From: Bacillus sp. CH30_1T
GTDB taxonomy: Bacteria > Bacillota > Bacilli > Bacillales > Bacillaceae_B
Assembly: GCF_008364765.1 (NCBI RefSeq)
Contig: NZ_VTUY01000009.1
Location: 1 to 64,000, forward strand
Direction of reading: 5' to 3'
DNA length: 64,000 bases
The notes below the pieces were generated by a model. The model was given only the letters and a program-made list of their open reading frames with translations. It was not told the DNA's origin and made no database searches. Of the stretch, positions 1-6,894 are shown piece after piece. The position numbers were made by a program, and so were the translations under genes. Every line of letters begins with the position of its first letter. The first letter of the stretch is position 1.

Positions 1-245
1 GCGCAAAAAAAAGAGGCATTATCACAAGCATGTCCCGACGAGGAAACTGCTTTGATAATGCCGTCATCGAATCCTTCCACTCCTCTTTAAAGTCAGAAGA
101 ATTCAGCCCTCTGGATCGAGGGAAACTAACCAACCATACAGTACGAAAGAAAATAGAATCGTACATGTATTATTATAATTATTGTCGTCCTTTTACAAAA
201 TTAAACTGCCAGACTCCGGTAGAATTTAGAGTCAAGGCAGCTTAG
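1..245 (+). CDS. IS3-family transposase (OrfB), C-terminal fragment
   Basis: This is the last part of the DDE integrase-core transposase of an IS3-type insertion sequence. The reading frame is open to the left edge, so the gene begins outside the window. The segment SMSRRGNCFDNAVIESFHSS is the classic IS3 OrfB signature, with the catalytic Glu in VIES. A second conserved block, YYYNYCRPFTKLNCQTPVEF, ends the protein. An internal ATG at position 30 is unlikely to be a real start because the homologous region continues upstream of it. The fragment gives no information on whether the full element is intact. Confidence 0.9.
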   Translation, partial: AKKRGIITSMSRRGNCFDNAVIESFHSSLKSEEFSPLDRGKLTNHTVRKKIESYMYYYNYCRPFTKLNCQTPVEFRVKAA

Positions 246-281
246 GTGTTTTATTTAGTCTTATTTGACTGTGTCACTCCA
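1..281 (+). mobile_element. right end of an IS3-family insertion sequence
   Basis: The transposase fragment is followed by about 35 bases before composition changes. IS3 elements normally end in CA, and the likely terminal inverted repeat is the ACTGTGTCACTCCA stretch ending near 281. The left end is outside the window, so the inverted repeat and target duplication cannot be checked, and the exact boundary is approximate. Confidence 0.45.
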
Positions 282-305
282 GATACCCTGTGGCTTTTTT
301 GATCT

Positions 306-421
306 AGCTACGGCGGCTAGAGGCTCGAGGTCATAAGCTAAACATGCAAAAAAGGAAAAAGCGCCTTTCCGGCATATTCATCTTATGCTTGTCGCCTCTG
401 AACGAGCCGCCTCCGCTTTTC
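306..421. repeat. imperfect palindromic intergenic repeat
   Basis: Two arms share GGCGGCT, AGAGGC and CATAAG in inverted order (about 311-338 and 381-413). They enclose an AT-rich core with its own small hairpin (ATGC/GGCAT around AAAAGG and CCTTT). I recall similar sequences between genes in other Bacillaceae, which would make this a dispersed non-coding repeat rather than a gene. It lies between the IS end and the MFS gene and may act as a transcript end. Confidence 0.5.
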
Positions 422-450
422 TATTAGCCTTATGTTTATGAGAGGACGAA

Positions 451-1641
451 ATGATAAAGACAAAAAACAATATTTATCTGCTATATTTATATATATTTTT
501 TGCCCAGTTATTCTTTGACCGGGCGTTGTGGGTCATCTACCTTGGCGATAAGGGGATGACATTTGGTGAAATCGGTATATTGGAGGCGTTTCTCCATTTA
601 GCCATCGTCCTGTTTGAGGTTCCGACAGGGATGATCGCAGATTTGTATGGGAGGAAGGTCAGTCTGGTGATCGGGAATGTGTTCAGTCTCCTTTATGGGC
701 TGTTCATGCTGATGAGCGGTACGTTTTCGATGTTTACCTTGGCCTTTCTATCCATGGGTCTCATGGTCACCTTTCATTCCGGCGCCGAGCAGGCGTTTGC
801 TTATGACACGTTGAAAAATGAAAAGCGTGAGAAGGATTATACGAGGGTAATTGGAAGCATGACGGCCATTTCCCTCTTATCATTGAGCCTTGCCAAATTC
901 CTTGGGGGATTCATGGCAGAGATCAGCTGGGAATGGGTATACGGTGCAACCATAGTTACCCATGTCCTTGCTGTGATTCCACTGTTTTTCATGAAGGAAC
1001 CGGAACGTGAAAAGACGGAGGATATCGGCGGACGATGGTATAACCAGTGGGTTCATCAATTTAAATTAGGGGTTGCCGTTTGGAGAAATAACAAGGTCAT
1101 TCACCAGCCTGTTGTGCTATTCATCTTAGCGAGTGCAGTCATGGTGATCATGGTGTTCTACGGACAGGAATACTTCATTCAATTAGGTTACTCCCCTGTT
1201 GTCGTGGGAGCTGTGTTTACAATTGAAGGGTTCCTTGGCGTCGTGATGGCGAAGATCGCTTACAGGGTGGAGGCGCGATTTAAGTTCTTTAATATTTTAT
1301 ATTATGGCTTAGGTCTTTTCCTCTTCTTTTTCATCCTGTTCATCTTCGCCACGGACTGGGCGATCCTGTTATCGTTTCTGATCCTTGCACAGCTCTTGAG
1401 TCTGTTCGAACCGATCTTCAGCTCATTCGTGCAAAACTTTCTGCAGAGCAATATCAGGTCAACTTTCCTTTCCCTGATCGGATTAATGGAGAGCTTCGTC
1501 ATCATGATCAGCTTTCCGATATTCGGATTTGCCATTGAACGTACGGGGTTTACCGACGGGTTTGTGGGCCTGCTTCTGATTTTCTTCGTGCTGGCAGGCG
1601 GGTATTTGGTTGGTAAGAGATTTATTGAACGGATAAGGTAA
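451..1641 (+). CDS. MFS transporter
   Basis: A 396-residue polytopic membrane protein of the major facilitator superfamily. About twelve hydrophobic segments are visible. The loop between helices 2 and 3 carries the MFS motif-A style ADLYGRKVSL with its conserved Gly-Arg-Lys. A charged central loop (about residues 180-205) divides the two six-helix halves. It probably exports a small molecule or drug by proton antiport, but nothing in the sequence identifies the substrate. The ATG at 451 follows an AGAGGACGAA ribosome-binding site. It is a single gene, closed by a hairpin terminator immediately after its stop. Confidence 0.88.
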   Translation: MIKTKNNIYLLYLYIFFAQLFFDRALWVIYLGDKGMTFGEIGILEAFLHLAIVLFEVPTGMIADLYGRKVSLVIGNVFSLLYGLFMLMSGTFSMFTLAFLSMGLMVTFHSGAEQAFAYDTLKNEKREKDYTRVIGSMTAISLLSLSLAKFLGGFMAEISWEWVYGATIVTHVLAVIPLFFMKEPEREKTEDIGGRWYNQWVHQFKLGVAVWRNNKVIHQPVVLFILASAVMVIMVFYGQEYFIQLGYSPVVVGAVFTIEGFLGVVMAKIAYRVEARFKFFNILYYGLGLFLFFFILFIFATDWAILLSFLILAQLLSLFEPIFSSFVQNFLQSNIRSTFLSLIGLMESFVIMISFPIFGFAIERTGFTDGFVGLLLIFFVLAGGYLVGKRFIERIR

Positions 1642-1647
1642 AGAAGG

Positions 1648-1679
1648 AGCTTCTCACATTTAGGTGGGGGGCTTTTTTT
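1648..1679 (+). terminator. intrinsic terminator of the MFS gene
   Basis: A ten-pair stem (AGCTTCTCAC with GTGGGGGGCT, using G-T pairs) and six-base loop is followed by seven T residues, six bases after the MFS stop codon. Confidence 0.8.
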
Positions 1680-1773
1680 ATCATCAGAACAGGGAAATTA
1701 TGTTAAAATTAAGAGGTTAGAACTCAACTAGGGGGTCAAAATGAAACTATCCTAAATAAAAGGAGAGATTAAT

Positions 1774-2217
1774 GTGCATGGTGAAAAAATGAAAAAAACG
1801 TTCCGAGTAGTAGGGCTAAAAGGGGAAGGAGCTTTCACTGATTTTAGCACGGAGGTACCAAAACGTGCCCGGCAATTTCTAGAGAGGTTACATGAAATCG
1901 AATCCGTGCATGGTCCTGAAGTCACCCTTTATGAACCTAAGAGGGATACGGACCATTTGGAAGGGATCTATTATGTCGGGATCATGGTGGACGAAGCCCT
2001 CACAAAAGTTCCGGTGGGAATGGAATATATCGAACTGGACGATGAGTATGTTACGGCGAGTGGGAACGTACAACAAATTGGCGAGCTTCATAACGATCTT
2101 TTGAATTGGATGGATGACCAGGGATATAAAAGGAAACCTGAGTCTTATATTGTGGAGACCTATCATCCTTTGGAAAATGGCGAGGAAGAAGTAGCGATAT
2201 ACTTACCTATTCAATAG
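1774..2217 (+). CDS. GyrI-like small-molecule-binding protein
   Basis: A 147-residue soluble protein resembling the GyrI-like / AraC effector-binding fold used by DNA gyrase inhibitors and by the ligand domains of MerR and AraC regulators. Family-typical segments are GIYYVGIMVD in the middle and a C-terminal PESYIVETYHPL followed by EEVAIYLPIQ. It has no DNA-binding domain and stands alone. I chose the GTG at 1774 because AGGAG lies eight bases upstream. An ATG five codons later (1789) is an alternative start. Its ligand and partner are unknown. Confidence 0.75.
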   Translation: MHGEKMKKTFRVVGLKGEGAFTDFSTEVPKRARQFLERLHEIESVHGPEVTLYEPKRDTDHLEGIYYVGIMVDEALTKVPVGMEYIELDDEYVTASGNVQQIGELHNDLLNWMDDQGYKRKPESYIVETYHPLENGEEEVAIYLPIQ

Positions 2218-2399
2218 TAGGATTCTCCCCACGTCATTTTTCAACAAAAAGATCATAAAAAGAAAAAGTGGATCTTAAGCCGTGAAACCGGTTCATATAT
2301 TGGATGAGAGGATGCTTATCTACTCAAATAAGCTCATTGATAATCATAAACGTGATATTTTCATAGGTTTTGATCAAAAACAATTGAAGGGGTGTTTAG

Positions 2400-2522
2400 T
2401 TGAAAGATTATTATGGTCCTTATTTTAGTAGGTTCATGGAGCCCCGGGGAAAGGCACCTTGGCTTTTGGTGAAAAAGGATACCAACGGGAATGTCTCTGT
2501 GGTTTTTTTTAGAATAGCTTAA
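2400..2522 (+). CDS. possible 40-residue ORF
   Basis: A TTG-started frame of 40 codons preceded by GAAGGGGTG at a workable distance. The product has no recognisable domain and is rich in aromatic and basic residues. The 180 bases between the GyrI-like gene and this ORF show nothing else I can support. The only argument for translation is the upstream purine stretch, and a run of eight T residues near the 3' end is prone to length error. Confidence 0.25.
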   Translation: MKDYYGPYFSRFMEPRGKAPWLLVKKDTNGNVSVVFFRIA

Positions 2523-2567
2523 ATATACATGACCTATCTTATCGTGTGACCAGAAAGGGGGAATTTC

Positions 2568-2684
2568 GTGTTTTTATTTATCGCATTTGCGCTGCTATTT
2601 CTAAATGTGGCGTTTCTTATATTAAAGCTAGTGGCTCCTTATTCTGAAATGATGAACTCTTTTAAAACAGTGAATGGATTTTGA
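2568..2684 (+). CDS. short membrane ORF, possibly 5' part of a disrupted gene
   Basis: A GTG start preceded by GAAAGGGGGAA opens a 38-residue product with one clear transmembrane helix (residues 2-22) and a short tail. It ends at TGA 2682-2684. The same reading frame then continues open to 3086 without its own good start, so this may be the N-terminal piece of a two-helix membrane protein cut by a nonsense mutation. It could also be a genuine small protein. I cannot decide between these. Confidence 0.4.
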   Translation: MFLFIAFALLFLNVAFLILKLVAPYSEMMNSFKTVNGF

Positions 2685-2693
2685 AAAGCTCAA

Positions 2694-3086
2694 GTGGCTT
2701 GTTTGGCTTTTGTCTTGCTCTTCGTATTTCTCCATTTTTCAGGGGAGGAGAGGGCCAAATGGCATACTAGCCCTGACTATGTTTCAGATGGCAATTTGTA
2801 TTTAGGTGATGAGAAGGGGAGCATCGAATACAATTCATTTGTGATGGAGGAAGAAAACTTTGAAACGAATCTGATACTTCCTGAGAAAGCCGTAGGTGCA
2901 GATAAAGTGCGCCTTCTGTTCACTCACGATGGCCGCGGAAAAAAAGCACCGATCGCGTTACCGCATTCTCGGGAGAAGGAACAACCAGTGACGCTGTGGT
3001 TTCCTGACAGTGGGAAATGGAGAATGGATATTGAAATTAATGGTTCCGTCCATTCTTCAGTTGTGTTGCCCGTCAAAGAGAAATAA
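2694..3086 (+). CDS. hypothetical membrane-anchored protein, possible 3' part of a split gene
   Basis: About 130 residues in the same frame as the preceding 38-residue ORF. It begins with a hydrophobic helix (CLAFVLLFVFLHFSG), followed by a soluble extracytoplasmic region of beta character with no family I recognise. The only start is a GTG at 2694, ten bases after the upstream stop and with no convincing ribosome-binding site. Translation could occur by coupling, or the piece may be a remnant of one original ORF spanning 2568-3086. Its function is unknown. Confidence 0.45.
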   Translation: MACLAFVLLFVFLHFSGEERAKWHTSPDYVSDGNLYLGDEKGSIEYNSFVMEEENFETNLILPEKAVGADKVRLLFTHDGRGKKAPIALPHSREKEQPVTLWFPDSGKWRMDIEINGSVHSSVVLPVKEK

Positions 3087-3180
3087 CCGAATCACAGGGA
3101 TAGGTCCCTTGGCTTTTTTCCGGAATAAGAGCCAAAGGGCCTGTCCTTATGGTCTTGAGAAAGAGAAAAAGGAGGTCCCC

Positions 3181-3687
3181 ATGAAAAAGGTTGTACTTAT
3201 TGGTTCAGGTGGATCGGGGAAATCTACACTGGCAAGGCAATTAGGTGAAAAACTAAAGATAGATGTTTATCATCTTGATGCGATGTTTTGGAAACCTAAT
3301 TGGGTTGGTGTTCCAAAGAATGAGCAGAAAAAAGTTCAAAATGATTTAGTTAGACAAGAAGAATGGATCATTGATGGGAACTATGGCGGGACCATGGAGA
3401 TAAGACTGAATGCAGCAGATACCATCATCTTTCTCGATATTTCCAGAATAATTTGTGTCTACCGTGCTTCCAAAAGATTGTTGAAGTACATAAATAAAAC
3501 AAGACCGGATATGGGGGAAGGTTGCGAAGAAAGATTTGACTTAAAATTTTTTAAATGGATATGGAATTATCCGAAAACCAGCAGACCGGAAATTTTAAAT
3601 AGACTTAAACAATTGCCTAAAGATAAACAAGTCATCATGTTGAAGTCACCAAGAGAAGTTCAACAGTTCTTGGAAAAATTAAGATGA
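3181..3687 (+). CDS. P-loop nucleotide kinase-like protein (topology modulation/FlaR family)
   Basis: A 168-residue adenylate-kinase-like P-loop ATPase. The Walker A motif GSGGSGKST lies at residues 8-16. It is followed by the HLDAMFWKPNW segment typical of proteins annotated as DNA topology modulation protein FlaR, then EEWIIDGNYGGT and a hydrophobic Walker B strand IIFLDI. The real substrate of the family is not established. The start is the ATG at 3181, preceded by AAGGAGGTCCCC. A longer upstream in-frame extension overlaps the previous gene and is not needed. It is a single gene with no partner. Confidence 0.85.
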   Translation: MKKVVLIGSGGSGKSTLARQLGEKLKIDVYHLDAMFWKPNWVGVPKNEQKKVQNDLVRQEEWIIDGNYGGTMEIRLNAADTIIFLDISRIICVYRASKRLLKYINKTRPDMGEGCEERFDLKFFKWIWNYPKTSRPEILNRLKQLPKDKQVIMLKSPREVQQFLEKLR

Positions 3688-3828
3688 CTTTATTTATCTA
3701 AAGGGAATGAACGTCGTGAATTGCAAATTTTCATTATCTTATCAATCCTTTGTAGGGTTTCATTAGGAGCTTCATTTTCTTCTTGTTCAAAGTATTTTTT
3801 GAAACAGCCAAAGAAAATTTAACACGCT

Positions 3829-3951
3829 GGCATGATTACGATGGAAAGTGGCATGATTATTATCATTTCGGCACGATAAATCTGAAACTGGCATGATTAT
3901 CCGAAATCATGCTTGAAAGTAGCCTAAACCGGCATGATTACCGCGTAAAGA
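3829..3951. repeat. cluster of ~20-bp periodic repeats with GGCATGATTA core
   Basis: The ten-base core GGCATGATTA starts at 3829, 3850, 3890 and 3931, with a two-mismatch copy (GGCACGATAA) at 3870 and a badly degraded unit near 3910. The spacing is therefore 20-21 bases throughout, about two helical turns. The sequence between cores is not well conserved apart from a tendency to AAA. No gene lies in 3688-4066, and apart from this cluster I see nothing there. Confidence 0.7.
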
Positions 3952-4059
3952 TTACAATTTTCTTTTAAATCGCTTGTTTTTTTATACATAGTTGTTTTCA
4001 CTTGGCGAATAGCAGGTTCAAATTAGAAAATCTTGAACACTCCCTGCGCTTCTTGAATT

Positions 4060-4110
4060 AAAAAGCAACCCAAAAATGGCTTGGTTCAAACCTCAAGCCA
4101 TTTTTGGGTT
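4060..4110 (-). terminator. strong hairpin terminator of the small minus-strand gene
   Basis: A perfect 17-bp stem (4067-4083 with 4094-4110, core CCAAAAATGGCTTG) and ten-base loop. On the minus strand it is followed by GCTTTTTAA, and it lies seven bases past the stop of the 57-residue gene at 4118-4291. Confidence 0.85.
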
Positions 4111-4117
4111 GAACCAG

Positions 4118-4291
4118 CTATTCATTGATCTGTTGTTGCACCTGTTGGATTTTCTGTTGTGCTTTTTCAAGTTCGCTTTGAGCAAAATGACACGCTTCTG
4201 CTTCAGTACTGTTTGAATTAACTTGCTTTAAATGAAGATGTGCTTTATGGATAATATCTTGGGCTTCTTGTAATTCGCTTTTAAAGTTCAT
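4118..4291 (-). CDS. small Gln-rich coiled-coil protein (57 residues)
   Basis: A minus-strand ATG at 4291, preceded by GAAGGGATGAACGG, opens a 57-residue protein. It is almost entirely helical and rich in Gln, Glu and Lys, ending in KAQQKIQQVQQQINE. A heptad pattern is visible, so a short coiled coil is likely. The Bacillaceae genomes contain many small proteins of this style, some linked to spores, but I do not recognise this one. A strong terminator directly follows it, which supports it being a real one-gene unit. Confidence 0.65.
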   Translation of the reverse strand: MNFKSELQEAQDIIHKAHLHLKQVNSNSTEAEACHFAQSELEKAQQKIQQVQQQINE

Positions 4292-4403
4292 AGCCGTTCA
4301 TCCCTTCATTAACTTTTTCTCCATTATCATGCGCAAGTCTTTAGTGAATTACTCACTTCTTATCATTGGGAGAGGATCATGTATCTCTTTCAGGTGAAAA
4401 TGA

Positions 4404-4452
4404 AAAAGGAGAGAAACTCCTGCCAAATTCAGCAAGAGAATTCTCTCCTTTT
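4404..4452 (-). terminator. hairpin terminator downstream of the IDEAL gene
   Basis: A perfect 12-bp inverted repeat (AAAAGGAGAGAA at 4404-4415 and its complement at 4441-4452) gives T-rich ends on both strands. On the minus strand it follows the IDEAL-domain gene by about 50 bases, and it could work in both directions. Confidence 0.7.
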
Positions 4453-4503
4453 CATTATCCATAAAAACCAATGGCTTATTTATATCTAATCAATCGTTTA
4501 GCG

Positions 4504-4719
4504 TTACATCTTTTCCTCGTGATCTTTACGGATCTGATTTAACTCCTCCGTGAACCGCAGGAATTCTTCTTTGTTTCGATCACGTAATGATTGGTCGATT
4601 TTCTGTTCGAGTTGCTCTTTCCGGAAAGTTAGCAGGGCCTTGTCCAAAATCATTTCTGCAAAAAGAGAGTCTATGCCGGGTACCTCGGACTGTGGTGAAT
4701 TTAGCAAATACTTCTTCAT
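4504..4719 (-). CDS. IDEAL-domain protein
   Basis: A 71-residue soluble protein. Residues 20-62 match the short helical IDEAL domain found in Bacillales proteins such as the YpiB family: a Leu-rich first helix (LFAEMILDKALLTF), the segment KIDQSLRDRNKEEFLRFTEEL, and a charged tail. The domain is named for a sequence motif, and its biochemical role is not settled. The start ATG at 4719 follows CAAGGAGTTG. It is a single gene with its own terminator. A second IDEAL-type protein occurs at 31065-31400. Confidence 0.8.
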   Translation of the reverse strand: MKKYLLNSPQSEVPGIDSLFAEMILDKALLTFRKEQLEQKIDQSLRDRNKEEFLRFTEELNQIRKDHEEKM

Positions 4720-5021
4720 GAAAAATCAACTCCTTGACCTTTTTTATATTATACTAACCATTATCTCAATATTCAAACATTTTAATCGAAAAAAATAAAT
4801 TAATTGAAGGGAAGGAAGTTGGAATCAAGTTTCATTTAAGATTTTGTTAAGTTTGCTTTTCACTATTCAGTTACTAATCCTCGATGTTAAAACCGCCATT
4901 TACTCAGGTTTCGTATCAAAATTAATGAACTTTAAAAAATATTTCCCCGTGGCTTGGAAGTATTTAGCTGATTAGCTTGTTCCATACAAAAAAACTTCAG
5001 ATTTAAAAAGGAAAATATATC

Positions 5022-5040
5022 AAACAATAAAATTGTTTGT
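5022..5040. promoter_or_regulatory. candidate operator palindrome upstream of the B12 riboswitch
   Basis: CAAACAAT-AAA-ATTGTTTG is a perfect 8-3-8 palindrome about 50 bases before the riboswitch. A partial second symmetry exists between ATATCAAA at 5018 and TTTGATAT at 5055. It may bind a regulator of the propionate/valine operon. I cannot name the protein. Nothing else is visible in the roughly 370 bases between the IDEAL gene and the riboswitch. Confidence 0.4.
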
Positions 5041-5055
5041 AATTTTTAGAAATAT

Positions 5056-5084
5056 TTGATATGTTTGATTGGAAAACTGAATAC
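5056..5084 (+). promoter_or_regulatory. candidate sigma-A promoter for the methylcitrate/valine operon
   Basis: TTGATA (5056-5061), a 17-base spacer and GAATAC (5079-5084) lie just before the riboswitch, so transcription would start at its 5' edge. The -10 box is weak, and this is a best guess by position. Confidence 0.35.
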
Positions 5085-5089
5085 GTGTA

Positions 5090-5265
5090 GAAGCAGGTGT
5101 AGAGGGATATGACGATCCTCTACTTAATAGGGAAGTTCGGTTAGAGTCCGACGCTGTCCCGCAACTGTAATTGGGAGCGATTCGAAAAAGCCACTGTCTT
5201 TAGAAATTTGAAGATGGGAAGGTTCGGAGAGTGATGATCATAAGTCAGGAGACCTGCCTGTTTCA
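5090..5265 (+). promoter_or_regulatory. cobalamin (AdoCbl) riboswitch aptamer
   Basis: The expected landmarks appear in order on the plus strand: a 5' P1 strand GCAGGT (5093-5098), GGGAAGTTCGGTTAGAGTCC (5130-5149), CCCGCAACTGTAA (5158-5170), GAGCGA, AGCCACTG (5189-5196), ATGGGAAGG (5214-5222), and the B12 box AAGTCAGGAGACCTGCC (5242-5258), whose ACCTGC closes P1. This class binds adenosylcobalamin or related cobalamins and shuts off expression when B12 is plentiful. A terminator 115 bases downstream indicates transcriptional control of the operon starting at 5452. Confidence 0.93.
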
Positions 5266-5295
5266 GCACACATCAATACCTACGAGGATAGGGGG

Positions 5296-5411
5296 TGTTA
5301 AGTGCGAACGAGTGATCAACATTTTTTGTTTTGGCTTTTTGGGGGAACAGAAAATGTTTATTTAAGCATCAGTTCGATCTTAACAACTTCTTTTTAGAAG
5401 TTGTTTTTTTA
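5296..5411 (+). terminator. riboswitch expression platform: antiterminator and terminator
   Basis: A ten-pair terminator stem (AACAACTTCT 5382-5391 with AGAAGTTGTT 5396-5405) is followed by a T run to 5410. An alternative stem can form between 5296-5309 (TGTTAAG..CGAAC) and 5372-5385 (GTTCG..CTTAACA). It uses the first four bases of the terminator stem, so the two are mutually exclusive. With B12 bound, the terminator should win and the operon should stay off. Confidence 0.75.
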
Positions 5412-5451
5412 TTGTCCATTTTTAAACAAGACGGATTCGAGGTGAACTTCT

Positions 5452-5676
5452 TTGTATGGAACAGTTGAGTATTTTACCGATTACTTCAAAACGTGCATTA
5501 TGAACAACTTCAGTGGAGAAAAGCCACTTATGCTTCCTTCTAATTATCAGCGATTGACAGAAGAAATCATAATGCGGATAGAAAAAAGAGAAGAAAAAGA
5601 AGTTTGTCTGAGTAATCTTGAAAGGGCTTACAACAAAATAAATGATGAGTTATTTGGAGATAGGAGGAAGAGATGA
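5452..5676 (+). CDS. hypothetical 74-residue protein, first gene of the operon
   Basis: A TTG-started frame behind GAGGTGA, located between the riboswitch terminator and mmgD and ending at the base before the mmgD start. The product is soluble and charged, with a helical C-terminal half (EEIIMRIEKREEKEVCLSNL) and one other Cys. I do not recognise a family. Its position suggests it is co-transcribed with, and translationally coupled to, methylcitrate synthase. It could be a regulatory or assembly factor, or only a leader ORF. An alternative 15-codon ATG frame begins at 5455. Confidence 0.5.
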   Translation: MYGTVEYFTDYFKTCIMNNFSGEKPLMLPSNYQRLTEEIIMRIEKREEKEVCLSNLERAYNKINDELFGDRRKR

Positions 5677-6792
5677 TTGGAAGCTAAAGAAAAATTTTTC
5701 CCCGGACTTGATGGTGTTGTTGCAGCAGAAACAAAGATCTCGTTTTTAGATACGATACAAAGTGAAATTGTCATCCAGGGTTATGACCTTATTAAACTAT
5801 CACAATCTAAAGAGTATATGGATATTGTCCATTTACTGCTGGAAGAGAGTTTACCTGATTCTGCAGAGAAAGAAGCTCTGGAAAAGGTGTTGAAAGGTGA
5901 ATATAAGATACCTGGGGAACTGATTGAAATATTCAAACAGCTTCCTGGAAATACACATCCCATGGATGGGCTTAGAACAGGAATTTCAGCTCTTGCAGGA
6001 TATGACAACAAACTCGATGATCGTTCATTACCCGTGAATAAAGGGCGGGCTTATCAACTTCTTGGGATGGTGCCCAACGTTGTGGCGAATAGCTATCGGA
6101 TCATTCAACAAATGGAGCCGATCCGTCCAAACGAAGATCTATCATACAGTGCAAATTTCTTTTACATGATCACTGGGCGAGTCCCTTCTCTACTGGAAGA
6201 AAAGATATTTGACCGCTCTTTAGTCCTTTATAGTGAGCATGAGATGCCGAATTCCACTTTCACGGCAAGGGTGATCGCGTCTACTCATTCTGATTTATAC
6301 GGTGCCTTAACCGGTGCGGTGGCTTCCTTAAAAGGGAACCTGCACGGAGGAGCGAATGAAGCGGTTATGTACATGCTTAATGAAGCAGGCAGTGTGGAAG
6401 CATTTGAAGAGTTGCTCGAAATGAAAATGATGAAAAAAGAAAAGATCATGGGGTTTGGGCATCGCGTGTATATGAAGAAGATGGACCCGAGAGCATTAAT
6501 GATGAAGGAAGCGTTAAAAGAACTATGTGATGTAAAAGGCGACCACCTTTTATATGAAATGTGTGAAGCCGGTGAGAGAGTAATGGAGAGAGAGAAAGGA
6601 ATCTATCCGAATCTTGATTATTATGCAGCTCCGGTCTATTGGATGTTGGGGATACCGATTCCACTATATACTCCAATCTTCTTTAGTGCCAGAACAGTCG
6701 GACTTTGTGCGCATGTTATTGAGCAGCACGCCAATAATCGACTCTTCCGTCCGCGAGTACATTATACAGGCGAGCGACGTGTATTTAATTAA
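5677..6792 (+). CDS. mmgD: 2-methylcitrate synthase / citrate synthase
   Basis: This enzyme condenses propionyl-CoA with oxaloacetate to give 2-methylcitrate, the entry step of the methylcitrate cycle in the cytosol. Its 371 residues match type-II citrate synthases, and the sequence follows Bacillus subtilis MmgD closely throughout. The active-site histidines are visible in LHGGANEAV and FGHRVYMKKMDPRA, and a conserved Asp-bearing block follows in LYPNLDYYAAPVYW. Translation starts at TTG 5677 behind AGGAGGA. The ATG five bases upstream is out of frame. It is the first enzyme gene of the operon. Whether it prefers propionyl-CoA or acetyl-CoA cannot be read from the sequence. Confidence 0.93.
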   Translation: MEAKEKFFPGLDGVVAAETKISFLDTIQSEIVIQGYDLIKLSQSKEYMDIVHLLLEESLPDSAEKEALEKVLKGEYKIPGELIEIFKQLPGNTHPMDGLRTGISALAGYDNKLDDRSLPVNKGRAYQLLGMVPNVVANSYRIIQQMEPIRPNEDLSYSANFFYMITGRVPSLLEEKIFDRSLVLYSEHEMPNSTFTARVIASTHSDLYGALTGAVASLKGNLHGGANEAVMYMLNEAGSVEAFEELLEMKMMKKEKIMGFGHRVYMKKMDPRALMMKEALKELCDVKGDHLLYEMCEAGERVMEREKGIYPNLDYYAAPVYWMLGIPIPLYTPIFFSARTVGLCAHVIEQHANNRLFRPRVHYTGERRVFN

Positions 6793-6894
6793 ACAACTGG
6801 GGAGTTGTAACGTCGCCCACCTGATGAAAATGGATATTTTGGCGAATACCCATTTATATCATAAATAACTTTTAACAGAAAAGGAAGGTATCTC

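Noticed and set aside
2294-2399. Stretch before the 40-residue ORF inspected for a gene or terminator
   Set aside because: Only AT-rich sequence with no start and no hairpin followed by T residues.
3829-3951. Repeat cluster considered as a CRISPR array
   Set aside because: The repeated core is only ten bases, the period is 20-21 bases, spacers of 25-40 bases are absent, and no cas genes are in the window.
5455-5502. 15-codon ATG frame considered as a leader peptide of the operon
   Set aside because: It overlaps the better supported 74-residue frame, lacks a run of regulatory codons, and no attenuator follows it. The riboswitch already explains the regulation.
6794-6809. ACAACT-GGGG-AGTTGT hairpin after mmgD considered as a terminator
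   Set aside because: The six-pair stem has no T run after it and sits within a tightly arranged operon.
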